Positions 1 through 8,214 of a stretch of DNA of 64,000 nucleotides are shown piece after piece (the stretch's first letter is position 1; each line of letters opens with the position of its first letter). The position numbers were made by a program, and so were the translations under genes. The notes under the pieces are model-generated. The model worked only from the letters and a program-made list of their open reading frames with translations. It had not been told where the DNA came from and did not search any database. Source of the DNA: an uncultured Steroidobacter sp. (GTDB taxonomy: Bacteria; Pseudomonadota; Gammaproteobacteria; Steroidobacterales; Steroidobacteraceae); the NCBI GenBank assembly GCA_937864115.1, contig CALMII010000021.1, positions 37,739-101,738 of the forward strand, given 5' to 3'.

Positions 1-529
1 ATGTGTCATAAGCGTGGAAGAACCGCGCATACGCTTCCTGCAGACGTTCGAGATACTCGCGATCGATCTGCTGCTCGTAGCGGATGCCGCGACGCGCAAT
101 GCGTTCGAGCAGGATATCGATCGGTGCCTGCAGGTAGATCACGAGATCGGGTATGGGCGTATCGATCGCCATGCGCGAATAGATCTGCTCGTACAGCCCG
201 AACTCCTCGTCATCGAGCGTCAGGCGCGCGAACAGCCGGTCCTTGTCGATGAGATAGTCGGCGACGCGCACCGTATCGAACAGATCGTGCTGGCGAATGT
301 CTTCGAGCTGACGCGTGCGCTGGAACAGAAAGAACAACTGTGCCGGCAACGCGCCCGCGCGTGGATTGCGATAGAAGCGCTCGAGAAACGGATTCTCCTC
401 AGCCTGCTCCAGGATCAGTTCGCTGCCGAAGCTGCGCGCGAGGCGCCGCGCAAGGCTGGTCTTGCCGACGCCGATCGGACCTTCGACCACGACGTAGCGA
501 TGCGGCGCTGTTGGAAGTTTCTCGGCCAT
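1..529 (-). CDS. Deoxynucleoside kinase (partial, C-terminus off the left edge)
   Basis: This is a deoxynucleoside kinase of the dCK/dGK family, which phosphorylates deoxynucleosides with ATP in the cytoplasmic salvage pathway. The visible 176 residues start with ATG at 529 and show a Walker A loop GPIGVGKTS at residues 17-25, the EENPFL segment after it, and an Arg-rich lid (RIARRGIRYEQ) near residue 148. The gene runs off the window edge, so the last residues are missing. It lies 18 bp downstream of folK and is probably co-transcribed with pcnB and folK. A folK-dNK pair upstream of panB/panC is seen in other gammaproteobacteria (known context; panB is not visible here). The substrate (dA, dG or dC) cannot be told from the sequence. 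Confidence 0.85.
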   Translation of the reverse strand, partial: MAEKLPTAPHRYVVVEGPIGVGKTSLARRLARSFGSELILEQAEENPFLERFYRNPRAGALPAQLFFLFQRTRQLEDIRQHDLFDTVRVADYLIDKDRLFARLTLDDEEFGLYEQIYSRMAIDTPIPDLVIYLQAPIDILLERIARRGIRYEQQIDREYLERLQEAYARFFHAYDT

Positions 530-547
530 GCGGAGACAGGATCGGTT

Positions 548-1042
548 TTATGAAAGTGGCACGAGTCCGGCGGCGCCAACCCGTGCGGCCAGACTCGCAA
601 CGCTCCCGTGTCCGGGAACGATGAGGTCCGGCGCGATATCGTGCAAAGGATACAGGACGAAGTTGCGCTCCGGGACGCCACGATGCGGCACGACGAGATC
701 CGCTTCCTCGATCCTTGCAGTGCCGTGCACGAGCAGATCGAGATCGATCCGGCGTGGCCCCCAGCGCACCACCGGCGAGGCGCGCCCCAGGTCCGCTTCC
801 AGTTGCTTGAGTGTCTGCAGCAACTCGCGCGGCGACAGTTGCGTGAGCACTCCTGCGACCGCATTGACGAACTCGGGTTGATCCTGCGGGCCGAGCGGCG
901 CCGAGCGATACAACCGCGAGACGCGGATCAGGCGACTCGCTGCGAGTGTCCGCAATTTTTCCAGGGCAAGACGCACCTGCGCGAGCGGATCGTCGAGATT
1001 GCTGCCGACTGCAATGTACGCCGGCACCCAGAGCGTGGACAT
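548..1042 (-). CDS. folK: 2-amino-4-hydroxy-6-hydroxymethyldihydropteridine pyrophosphokinase (HPPK)
   Basis: FolK transfers pyrophosphate from ATP to 6-hydroxymethyl-7,8-dihydropterin in folate synthesis, just before dihydropteroate synthase. The 164-residue protein is normal length for HPPK. It has the N-terminal GSNL (13-16), the EFVNAV segment (57-62) and the family signature RWGPRRIDLDLL (93-104), whose Asp100 and Asp102 match the two magnesium-binding aspartates. It starts at ATG 1042, 12 bp after the pcnB stop, so translation is probably coupled in a pcnB-folK-dNK operon. The pcnB-folK pairing is common in gammaproteobacteria and supports the call. Confidence 0.95.
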   Translation of the reverse strand: MSTLWVPAYIAVGSNLDDPLAQVRLALEKLRTLAASRLIRVSRLYRSAPLGPQDQPEFVNAVAGVLTQLSPRELLQTLKQLEADLGRASPVVRWGPRRIDLDLLVHGTARIEEADLVVPHRGVPERNFVLYPLHDIAPDLIVPGHGSVASLAARVGAAGLVPLS

Positions 1043-1054
1043 CGAAGCAGCGCG

Positions 1055-2428
1055 TCAGGGATTGCTGGCCGCAGGATGACGTCGGCGACGGCGGCGGCGA
1101 CGCGGACCGTCGGCATGCGCAGGCTGCGAACCGGACGGACGCTGCTCGACGCGCGCGATACGCTCGTCCGGCGACAGTGTCTGGATTTCCGTCCACCAGG
1201 TGGCCAGTTCTGCATCGACCTCGCCGGCGGCGGCCCGCAACAGCAGAAAATCATAGGCCGCGCGAAACCGCGGATGATCGAGCAGCCGCAGCGCGCGACG
1301 ACCGGAACGCAGGGCGAACCGCGGCTGCATGGCGATGACCTCGCGCATCGGCAGCGTGAAGCGCTTGGGAACGGCGATGCGCGACTGCTGCTTCGCGGTC
1401 ACCAGTTCGCACGCATTGGCCATCTGCTGGATTTCGCTGCCCTGCTGCGCGCCGAGCTTCTGATAGGTCCGGGTGATGGCGGGCCACAGCAGCAGCGCGA
1501 ACAGGAACGTCGGCGTGACCGATTTGTCGGCCCGCACACGCTCGTCGGTGCCTTCGAGTCCGAGCCGCAGCAGCCGCGCCGCCGCGCTGTCGGGCTGCTC
1601 TTGCAAGGCGCCGGCCAGATCAGGAAACAGATGTTCGAGCAGTCCGAATTGCACCAGCAGATCGAAGGCACGGACGGCGGTACCGGATAGGAACAGCTTG
1701 TTGATCTCGTCGAACAGCCGCGCCGGCGGCACGCCATCGAGCATCCACGCCAGCTTGCTGATCGGCGCCGCAGTGGCGGCCTCGATCCCGAAATCGAGCT
1801 TCGCGGCAAAACGGATGGCACGCAGCATGCGCACCGGATCTTCGCGATAGCGGGTTTCCGGATCGCCGATCAATCGCAGCACGCGGGCGCGCGCGTCGGC
1901 CACGCCGCCGACGTAATCCCACACCGAGAAGTCTTCGATGTTGTAGTAGAGCGCATTGGCGGTGAAATCGCGGCGCCAGACGTCTTCTTCGATCGTGCCG
2001 TACAGGTTGTCGCGCAGGATCCTGCCGCGCGCATCGAGCACGCGATGGCCGCCTTCATCGACGCTGTTGTCCTCGTCGATGGGCGTATGCGCGGCGCGGA
2101 AGGTCGCGACTTCGATGATCTCGTAACCGTAACGCACGTGGGCGAGATGGAAGCGCCGGCCGATCAGCCGGCAGTTGCGAAACAGCTGCTTGACCTGATC
2201 CGGATGCGCATTGGTGGCAACGTCGAAGTCCTTCGGCTCGATGCCGAGCAGCAGATCGCGAACGGCGCCGCCGACGAGGAATGCCTGGTAACCGGCCTCT
2301 TTCAGCCGATACAGCACCTTCAATGCATTCGGGGAAATATTCGCCCGGGAGATCGGGTGACCATCGCGCGCAACGATCAGCGGCTTGCCGGTGTCAGTCG
2401 GAAGTTCTTTAGAGGTATGGTCGTTCAA
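1055..2428 (-). CDS. pcnB: Poly(A) polymerase I
   Basis: PcnB adds 3' poly(A) tails that mark RNA for decay. The 457-residue protein has the class II nucleotidyltransferase core: LVGGAVRDLLLG at residues 51-62, the catalytic DFD at 67-69, and the RRDFTANALYY motif that follows in this superfamily. The C-terminus ends in a run of eight arginines, as in PcnB basic tails that bind RNA. tRNA nucleotidyltransferase (cca) shares the core. The long basic tail, the length and the folK neighbour favour pcnB. ATG 2428 is the start. The gene is divergent from tRNA-Glu, whose promoter lies immediately upstream. Confidence 0.93.
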   Translation of the reverse strand: MNDHTSKELPTDTGKPLIVARDGHPISRANISPNALKVLYRLKEAGYQAFLVGGAVRDLLLGIEPKDFDVATNAHPDQVKQLFRNCRLIGRRFHLAHVRYGYEIIEVATFRAAHTPIDEDNSVDEGGHRVLDARGRILRDNLYGTIEEDVWRRDFTANALYYNIEDFSVWDYVGGVADARARVLRLIGDPETRYREDPVRMLRAIRFAAKLDFGIEAATAAPISKLAWMLDGVPPARLFDEINKLFLSGTAVRAFDLLVQFGLLEHLFPDLAGALQEQPDSAAARLLRLGLEGTDERVRADKSVTPTFLFALLLWPAITRTYQKLGAQQGSEIQQMANACELVTAKQQSRIAVPKRFTLPMREVIAMQPRFALRSGRRALRLLDHPRFRAAYDFLLLRAAAGEVDAELATWWTEIQTLSPDERIARVEQRPSGSQPAHADGPRRRRRRRRHPAASNP

Positions 2429-2441
2429 TGAGCGCCGCCGC

Positions 2442-2469
2442 TTGAGACAGTGAGAGCGCCGCCTATAAT
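2442..2469 (+). promoter_or_regulatory. Sigma-70 type promoter for tRNA-Glu
   Basis: TTGAGA at 2442-2447 and a consensus TATAAT at 2464-2469 are separated by 16 bp. The mature tRNA begins about 39 bp after the -10 box. The stretch just after the -10 is C/G-rich, as in promoters of stable RNA genes under stringent control; that regulation is inference. Confidence 0.75.
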
Positions 2470-2508
2470 ACAGCCTCGGCCGGCGTTCCTACCGGACGGT
2501 TCATCTGC

Positions 2509-2584
<76 letters not shown>

Positions 2585-2618
2585 TTCCCTCTCGTGCGCG
2601 ATCAAGGGCTTACGCTCA

Positions 2619-3371
2619 TCAGGCGCCTGATCGGCGTTTCTTCTTCGCGAGCCGGTCGACGAACTGCGCATCGGCAGGCACAGCGGCTTCGTGCTCAGGC
2701 ATGCAGGCGCCCTGAACGATCTTCGTTGCGCGAAACCACTGCAATCCGCCGTTCTCCGGCATGTCGAACTGCAGGTACAGCGCTACCGGCCAGCCGTGAT
2801 ACTGGCGCACACAGGTCTCGGTCCGGGCGCCGAGCATGGGAATGCGCTTCGCCATGCAGCGGGCCCCTGCATATTCGCGCTCGCCGATCATCTCGGCCGA
2901 CGACTCCAGCGACAGCAGCGCATCCGCGGTGTCATCGTCGGGCTCGTCGATCGCCGTGCGTCGAGCCTTGCCCGTCAGGCTGCTGTAGCGAATGCGTTCG
3001 TCGGCGGAGCGGATCGTGAGGAGATGCAGCGGCACCTGCTCGTAGCCGACCCAGAGGATTTCCCGTCCTTCCCTGTCGCGGAAGTGAATACCGGGCGCTG
3101 GCGTCAGCATGTCCTTGCTGATGGTGGCTTTGATGGCGGTGCCGCGCTGGATCTCGATGAGGCGCCCGGCCGTCACATGGATCGTGCGTGACGTGATGCC
3201 GCGCGCCTGCGGAAAATTCCGTGGAATTTCCGACCAGGGCGCCATCGCCGTGTTGATCGAAGGAATCGACGCTTCGTAGTCGATGCGAATGCCGTCGCAA
3301 TCGCCCTGTGCGGGCGCCGAAGCCATGACGCTCCACAACGCCACCCCTGCAATCCATTCGCGCATGGCCAC
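2619..3371 (-). CDS. Hypothetical secreted protein in the tRNA-flanked interval
   Basis: I do not recognise the family. The protein has about 250 residues. Its N-terminus is a typical Sec signal (charged MREW, hydrophobic IAGVALWSVMASA, cleavage near APAQ-GD), so it is likely periplasmic or secreted. The mature part has a few cysteines (for example in ARCMAKRIP and TETCVRQY) that could form disulfides, and a basic tail AKKKRRSGA. The start is either GTG 3371 or ATG 3365. It is the only gene between tRNA-Glu and the copy of the tRNA 3' end, so it may be cargo of a former integrative element, but no integrase is present. Base composition does not obviously differ from its neighbours. Confidence 0.6.
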   Translation of the reverse strand: MAMREWIAGVALWSVMASAPAQGDCDGIRIDYEASIPSINTAMAPWSEIPRNFPQARGITSRTIHVTAGRLIEIQRGTAIKATISKDMLTPAPGIHFRDREGREILWVGYEQVPLHLLTIRSADERIRYSSLTGKARRTAIDEPDDDTADALLSLESSAEMIGEREYAGARCMAKRIPMLGARTETCVRQYHGWPVALYLQFDMPENGGLQWFRATKIVQGACMPEHEAAVPADAQFVDRLAKKKRRSGA

Positions 3372-3456
3372 ATCCCTGTCAGCTGCCGGATGCCCAGCCT
3401 AAGGCAGAGCCCCGTCCGGAGCTACTTCGGGTTGGGGATTCCCAGCTTTCGCCCTT

Positions 3457-3472
3457 CCTCTGGGAGCGCCAT
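3457..3472 (+). repeat. Copy of the tRNA-Glu 3' end (att-like direct repeat)
   Basis: The 16 bases CCTCTGGGAGCGCCAT here are identical to 2570-2585, which span the 3' acceptor strand, CCA and one extra base of tRNA-Glu. Extending two bases to the left gives 17 of 18 matches. A tRNA gene whose 3' end is repeated downstream in direct orientation is the usual footprint of site-specific integration (attL/attR). The enclosed 0.87 kb holds one gene and no integrase. A remnant of a second tRNA-Glu copy is the alternative, but nothing tRNA-like precedes the repeat. Confidence 0.7.
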
Positions 3473-3528
3473 CTCAGAATGGCGGCAAATGGCCGTTGCA
3501 TAATCCGGCGCATTGAACCGGAGCTGTC

Positions 3529-4284
3529 ATGACCCCAGCGGATCGCCGCATCACGGAGCAGATCGACAAGTGGCTGACGAGCGTCGATCTGCACCTCAAA
3601 TACGTCGAACTCAGCGATGCGGCCTATGCCCGAGTGCAGCCGTGGCCGAAACACGACCGGCCGACCCGCTGGGTACTGGAAGTGGCGCGGCAGAAGATCC
3701 TGGAGTTGAAATCCCACTGCGAGACGCGGCAGGCCATGGGGGACGGTCGATTCGCCGAATCCCTGGAACTGATGGCCTTTCTGGCGAACCTCGTCGGCAT
3801 CCAGCACATCCAGCGCTTCGTGCCGCTCGCCGATCCGGACAAGGCAAACACCGGCACAGGCGCCAGCCAGACGGTCGAGGCGCCCACGATCGTCAAGACC
3901 GCGCCGGTCAGGACGGTTCGGCCGGCGGACGATGCGACCCGCGAAATGCCGAAGCTGCGGGTTCCGACGCCAGGGAAAGCCGCGACAGCACCGGCCCCGA
4001 AAGCGGCTCCGCCCGTTGCGAAATCGGCATCCCGTCCCGAAGCCAGGCCTGCCAGTCGACCCGCGGCAGCGACTGCCAGGCCCGAGCCAGCCCCGAAGGC
4101 CGTCGCCGCCGACCTGAAGGAAAAAATGCTGGCGGATGCGGTGCGCCTGCTGAAATGGGGCAAGCCCTGGCATGAACTGGCCGAACTCATCGGCCGCATT
4201 GCCGATCGCCCCGCGGTCCCCGAGATCCGCAAGTTCCTGCGCACGCACAAGGCCGATATCGAAGCGCGCGCCGCCAGGAGCTAG
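3529..4284 (+). CDS. Hypothetical protein with Ala/Pro-rich linker
   Basis: The 251-residue protein is not recognised. It has three parts: an alpha-helical N-terminal domain (about 1-105, with WLTSVDLHLKYVELSDAAY and a WVLEVARQKILELK helix), a low-complexity linker rich in Ala, Pro, Lys and Thr (about 110-195), and a short C-terminal helical domain (about 200-251). There is no signal peptide or membrane segment, so it is probably cytoplasmic. The start is ATG 3529 with a GGAG-like site a few bases upstream. The linker resembles flexible tethers in scaffold or envelope-associated proteins, but that gives no function. It stands alone between the tRNA islet and the ABC operon. Confidence 0.6.
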   Translation: MTPADRRITEQIDKWLTSVDLHLKYVELSDAAYARVQPWPKHDRPTRWVLEVARQKILELKSHCETRQAMGDGRFAESLELMAFLANLVGIQHIQRFVPLADPDKANTGTGASQTVEAPTIVKTAPVRTVRPADDATREMPKLRVPTPGKAATAPAPKAAPPVAKSASRPEARPASRPAAATARPEPAPKAVAADLKEKMLADAVRLLKWGKPWHELAELIGRIADRPAVPEIRKFLRTHKADIEARAARS

Positions 4285-4296
4285 GAAAACGCGGGC

Positions 4297-4331
4297 AAAA
4301 AAAAGGCCGGGTATCTTGCGATAGTCCGGCC
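4297..4331 (-). terminator. Possible rho-independent hairpin read on the minus strand
   Basis: GGCCGG (4305-4310) pairs with CCGGCC (4326-4331), with an inner TATC/GATA stem. Eight A residues lie on the left side (4297-4304), so only a minus-strand transcript would have the T-run after the stem. No minus-strand gene feeds into it, so it may instead mark the 3' end of the plus-strand gene by structure alone. Confidence 0.35.
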
Positions 4332-4839
4332 AATCAGGGGGATTCGAGCAATCGGTCGTGTCATCTCTGGATCGTCACAACCGTCAGCAACCTGTGCATT
4401 GACCCGGCGGAGCTCATTCAGTTCCCGGACTTTCGTCCGGTGGCTGCCGCTGCGTCATTTTGCGATGCCAAATATACAGATTGCTGTATCGCAGCACAAC
4501 AGCCGCGATGTGATTTCTTCCACAAGAATCCCCGGAAAAACGAGGTTCTGGAGACGGTCGGACGCCAGGGCGGGGTAATTCAGGATTTTTCGCACTGCCA
4601 AATAATCCATCCCCGCCGGGCGCCTTCACCCGCACGGCGGCGATTAAGTCGACGTCATGTACCGGCCGTCGGCCGCGACATTTCTTGAAAACTCCGGCGG
4701 CCCCGTAGAAAAATCGCCGCCGGTTTCGTTGGCTACCCCGCCATCGAAATCACCAAACTTCAACGAGCCATCGTGAACTCCGCGGGAAACGGTGCGGTCA
4801 CACGACAGGCTTTTCCATCAAGAACAAAGCGCTAGCGAC
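4332..4839. other. Intergenic region upstream of the ABC operon
   Basis: About 500 bp with no convincing gene. An 82-codon reading frame at 4440-4688 lacks a ribosome site and has shadow-like composition. The middle (about 4455-4560) is more AT-rich than its surroundings, with short A/T tracts, and could hold the promoter of the operon starting at 4840. I cannot name a clean -35/-10 pair. Confidence 0.4.
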
Positions 4840-5571
4840 ATGATCGAGATCAATCATCTGACCAAACGCTACGGACCGCTCACCGCGGTCGATGACATCA
4901 GCTTCCAGGTGGCGCCGGGCGAGGTGCTCGGCTTCCTCGGCCCGAACGGCGCCGGCAAGTCGACCACCATGAAAATGATCACCGGCTTCCTCGCGCCGAC
5001 CTCGGGCAGCATCCGGGTGTGCGGCCACGACGTGGACTCCGCGCCGATCGCCGCCAAGGCCTGCATGGGCTACCTGCCCGAAGGCGCCCCGGCCTACGCC
5101 GAAATGAACGTCCGCGCCTTTCTCGATTTCATCGCCGACATCCGCGAGCTGACCGCCGACCGGCGCCGCAGCCGCCTCGATGACGTGATCGGCCGCCTGG
5201 CGCTCGGCAGCGTGCTGGACCAGGCGATCGAAACCCTCTCCAAGGGCTTCAAGCGCCGCGTCGGACTCGCGCAGGCGCTGCTGCACGATCCGCCGGTGCT
5301 GATCCTCGACGAACCGACCGACGGTCTCGACCCCAACCAGAAGCACGAAGTGCGCACGCTCATCAATGCGATGGCGAAGGACAAGATCATCGTGATCTCG
5401 ACCCACATCCTCGAAGAGGTCGATGCGGTCTGCAATCGCGCCATCATCATCGCCAACGGCCGCATCCTCGCCGACGACACGCCGCAGCAGCTCGCCGCGC
5501 GCGCGCCGTCCGGACGGCTTGACGATGTCTTCCGCACGATCACTACACAGGGAGCAGTCGCCCATGCGTAA
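4840..5571 (+). CDS. ABC transporter ATP-binding protein, GldA-like
   Basis: This is the ATPase subunit of a Gld-type ABC transporter. The 243-residue protein starts at ATG 4840 (MIEINHLTKRYG). It has Walker A GPNGAGKST at 34-42, signature LSKGFKRR at 133-140, Walker B VLILDEP at 153-159 and the switch His in ISTHILEE. A longer upstream frame from 4792 lacks support. It overlaps the permease gene by 8 bp, and the permease, a GldG-like protein and a DUF4340 protein follow. This gene set recalls the Bacteroidetes GldA-GldF-GldG system, but outside Bacteroidetes such sets are not tied to gliding, and the substrate is unknown. Confidence 0.9.
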   Translation: MIEINHLTKRYGPLTAVDDISFQVAPGEVLGFLGPNGAGKSTTMKMITGFLAPTSGSIRVCGHDVDSAPIAAKACMGYLPEGAPAYAEMNVRAFLDFIADIRELTADRRRSRLDDVIGRLALGSVLDQAIETLSKGFKRRVGLAQALLHDPPVLILDEPTDGLDPNQKHEVRTLINAMAKDKIIVISTHILEEVDAVCNRAIIIANGRILADDTPQQLAARAPSGRLDDVFRTITTQGAVAHA

Positions 5572-6301
5572 CGTCTGTGCCCTGTTCAAACGCGAGTTCG
5601 CCAGCTACTTCGCGACGCCGCTGGCCTTCGTGTTCATCGTGATCTTCCTGATCCTCACCGGCGCGTTCACGTTCTTCCTCGGCGGCTTCTACGAGCGCGG
5701 CCAGGCGGATCTGGCGCCGTTCTTCAACTATCACCCGTGGCTGTACCTGTTCCTGATGCCGGCATTGTCGATGCGGCTGTGGGCGGAAGAGCGCAAGTCG
5801 GGGACCATCGAACTGCTGATGACGCTGCCGGTCACGCTATGGCAGGCCGTGCTCGGCAAGTTCCTCGCGGCCTGGGCCTTCGCCGGCGTCGCGCTGGCGC
5901 TGACGTTCCCGATGTGGATCACCGTCAACTATCTCGGCGACCCGGACAACGGCACCATCGTCGGCGCCTACATCGGCAGCTTCCTGATGGCTGGCGGTTT
6001 CCTTGCGGTGGGCAGCTGCCTGTCGGCGGCGACGCGCAACCAGGTCATCGCCTTCATCCTGACCGCGGTGCTCTGCCTGTTCTTTTTCCTGCTCACCGGC
6101 TTCGGTCCGGTCATCAACGTGTTCAGCGGCTGGCTGCCGCAGACGATCGTCGACGCGCTCGCCTCGTTGTCGTTCCTCACGCACTTCACCTCCGTCGCCA
6201 AGGGCGTGATCGACCTGCGCGACCTGCTCTACTTCGCGACGCTCATCGTCGTGTGGCTGGCGGCGACCGCCATCGTGCTGGAAATGAAGAAGGCCGACTG
6301 A
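5564..6301 (+). CDS. ABC transporter permease, GldF-like
   Basis: The integral membrane subunit has 245 residues from ATG 5564 (MRNVCALFKREFASYFATP), a typical ABC-2/GldF start in which a cytoplasmic amphipathic helix precedes the first membrane span. Six hydrophobic segments can be seen (about 20-42, 60-75, 105-130, 140-165, 168-190 and 220-240). The cytosolic RLWAEERKSGTIELLMTLP motif is characteristic of ABC-2 permeases. The start codon lies inside the ATPase gene, so the two are translationally coupled. One base separates its stop from the next gene. Confidence 0.88.
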   Translation: MRNVCALFKREFASYFATPLAFVFIVIFLILTGAFTFFLGGFYERGQADLAPFFNYHPWLYLFLMPALSMRLWAEERKSGTIELLMTLPVTLWQAVLGKFLAAWAFAGVALALTFPMWITVNYLGDPDNGTIVGAYIGSFLMAGGFLAVGSCLSAATRNQVIAFILTAVLCLFFFLLTGFGPVINVFSGWLPQTIVDALASLSFLTHFTSVAKGVIDLRDLLYFATLIVVWLAATAIVLEMKKAD

Positions 6302-6302
6302 C

Positions 6303-8204
6303 ATGAGCAACAACAAATCGACTGCCGGACGCAAGGTGTTCGGCCTGGGCGCCCTGGTGGCGCTGGCCCTGCTGTTCATCGGCGTGACGATCCTGCTCAC
6401 GTTCGCGCTGCGCGGCGCACGGCTCGATCTCACCGAGAGCAAGCTGTACTCGATCGCGCCGGGCACGCAGAACATCCTTGCGTCGCTTCAGGAACCCATC
6501 AATCTCTATTTCTTCTTCTCGCAGGAGGCGAGCCGGCAGTCGCCGCAGATCCGCGCTTACGCGCAGCGCGTGCAGGAACTGCTGGAAGAAATGGCGCAGC
6601 GTTCGAAGGGCAAGCTGCGGCTGAACGTGGTCGATCCGCAGCCGTTCTCCGAGGACGAAGACCGTGCCACCGAGTTCGGACTGCAGGCCGTGCCGTTCGG
6701 CGGCCAGGGCGAATCACTGTACTTCGGCCTCGCCGGCACGAACTCGACCGACGGACGCGAAATCATTCCGTTCTTCCAGCCTGACAAGGAAGAGTTTCTC
6801 GAGTACGACGTGGCCAGCCTGATCCATCGGCTGGAGAACACGAAGCGCGCCAAGCTCGGACTCATCGCGGCCCTGCCCGTCGACGCCTCGTTCGATCCCG
6901 CCTCCGGTGGCATGCGTCCGGGCTGGGCCAGCATCGCGCAGATCCATCAGCTGTTCGATGTGCAGACCCTCGCAACCGACATTGCGGAGATCGCGCCTGA
7001 CATCGACACGCTGATGATCGTGCATCCGCGCGAACTGTCGCCCAAGACTCTCTACGCGATCGATCAGTTCGTGATGCGCGGCGGCAAGCTGATCGCCTTC
7101 ATGGACCCGCAGTCGGAGAACGATCCGCAGGCGGCGCAGATGGCCCAGATGGGCGGCATGGCCGGCGGACGCTCCTCGACGCTCGGCCCGCTGCTCGATG
7201 CCTGGGGCGTGACCTACGATCCGGGCCAGATCCTCGGCGATCGCGAACTGGGCCTGACCGTGTCGCTGCAGGCCAATCAGCCGCCCTCGCAGCACATCGC
7301 CATCGTCGGCTTCAATCGCGCCAGCATGAACGGCAAGGACGTGGTGACCTCGGCGCTGGATTCCATCAACGTCATGACGGCCGGCGTGCTGGGCAGGAAG
7401 GAAGGCGCGACGATCGAATTCGAACCGCTGATCCAGTCGAGCACCAACGCAGCGCTGCTACCGGCGGCGAAACTCGCCTTCCTGCCCGACAGCCAGTCGC
7501 TGCTCGATGGCTTCAAGGCAACGGGTGAGCGTTACGCTGTCGCGGCGCGCATCCACGGCAAGCTGAAGTCCGCGTTTCCCAGCGCGCCGGAAGGCGCCAC
7601 CGCCGGCCAGGCGCTGAAGGAAACTGCGGGCGATGCGAACATCATTCTGGTCGCGGACACGGACATCCTTGCCGACCCGCTGTGGGTGCGCACCCAGAAC
7701 GTGTTCGGTCAGCGCATGATGATGGCCTGGGCGAACAACGGCGACTTTCTCGCCAATGCCATCGACAACCTCGCCGGCAGTTCGGATCTGATCAGCATCC
7801 GCGGCCGCCAGAGCTTCTTCCGCCCGTTCACGAAGGTCGATGAACTGCGTCGCCGTGCCGACGACCGGCTGCGCGCGACCGAAAAGCAGCTCGACGAGGA
7901 ACTGCGCGACACCGAACAGAAACTCACTCAATTGCAGGCGAGCCGCGCGAACCAGGAAGAACTGACGCTCTCGCCGGAACAGGAAGCCGAGCTGACCCGC
8001 TTCACCCAGGAACGCGGGCGCATCCGCAAGGAATTGCGCGAAGTACGCCGCAGCCTCGACGTGGAAATCGAAGGTCTCGGCTCCCGGCTCAAACTGATCA
8101 ACATCGCGCTGATCCCGACCCTGATCGCCATCGCCGCCATTGCGCTCGCGATCACGCGACGGCGCCGGCTGCGTGCCGGCCGGGCCGCGGCGCATACCGG
8201 TTGA
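6303..8204 (+). CDS. GldG-like ABC-associated membrane protein
   Basis: The 633-residue protein resembles the GldG family (ABC-type auxiliary protein). It has an N-terminal membrane span (about 13-36), followed by the family's LDLTESKLYSIAPGTQNIL segment, which begins the periplasmic part. The large extracytoplasmic domain has a Rossmann-like fold related to DUF4350. A predicted coiled coil rich in Glu, Arg and Gln lies at about 515-590, and a second membrane span at about 598-618 precedes a short basic tail ([11 protein letters not shown]). It sits one base after the permease and 10 bp before the DUF4340 gene, so all four are probably one operon and one complex. The function of the complex is not known from sequence. 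Confidence 0.85.
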   Translation: MSNNKSTAGRKVFGLGALVALALLFIGVTILLTFALRGARLDLTESKLYSIAPGTQNILASLQEPINLYFFFSQEASRQSPQIRAYAQRVQELLEEMAQRSKGKLRLNVVDPQPFSEDEDRATEFGLQAVPFGGQGESLYFGLAGTNSTDGREIIPFFQPDKEEFLEYDVASLIHRLENTKRAKLGLIAALPVDASFDPASGGMRPGWASIAQIHQLFDVQTLATDIAEIAPDIDTLMIVHPRELSPKTLYAIDQFVMRGGKLIAFMDPQSENDPQAAQMAQMGGMAGGRSSTLGPLLDAWGVTYDPGQILGDRELGLTVSLQANQPPSQHIAIVGFNRASMNGKDVVTSALDSINVMTAGVLGRKEGATIEFEPLIQSSTNAALLPAAKLAFLPDSQSLLDGFKATGERYAVAARIHGKLKSAFPSAPEGATAGQALKETAGDANIILVADTDILADPLWVRTQNVFGQRMMMAWANNGDFLANAIDNLAGSSDLISIRGRQSFFRPFTKVDELRRRADDRLRATEKQLDEELRDTEQKLTQLQASRANQEELTLSPEQEAELTRFTQERGRIRKELREVRRSLDVEIEGLGSRLKLINIALIPTLIAIAAIALAITRRRRLRAGRAAAHTG

Positions 8205-8214
8205 GAAAGCTCCC

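Noticed and set aside
4297..4331. Plus-strand terminator for the gene ending at 4284
   Set aside because: The T-run is only on the minus strand; on the plus strand the A-run precedes the stem, so it does not fit a normal plus-strand terminator. Kept only as a weak minus-strand candidate.
4440..4688. An 82-codon frame upstream of the ABC operon
   Set aside because: No ribosome site, no recognisable domain, and shadow-like Arg/Pro/Cys composition.
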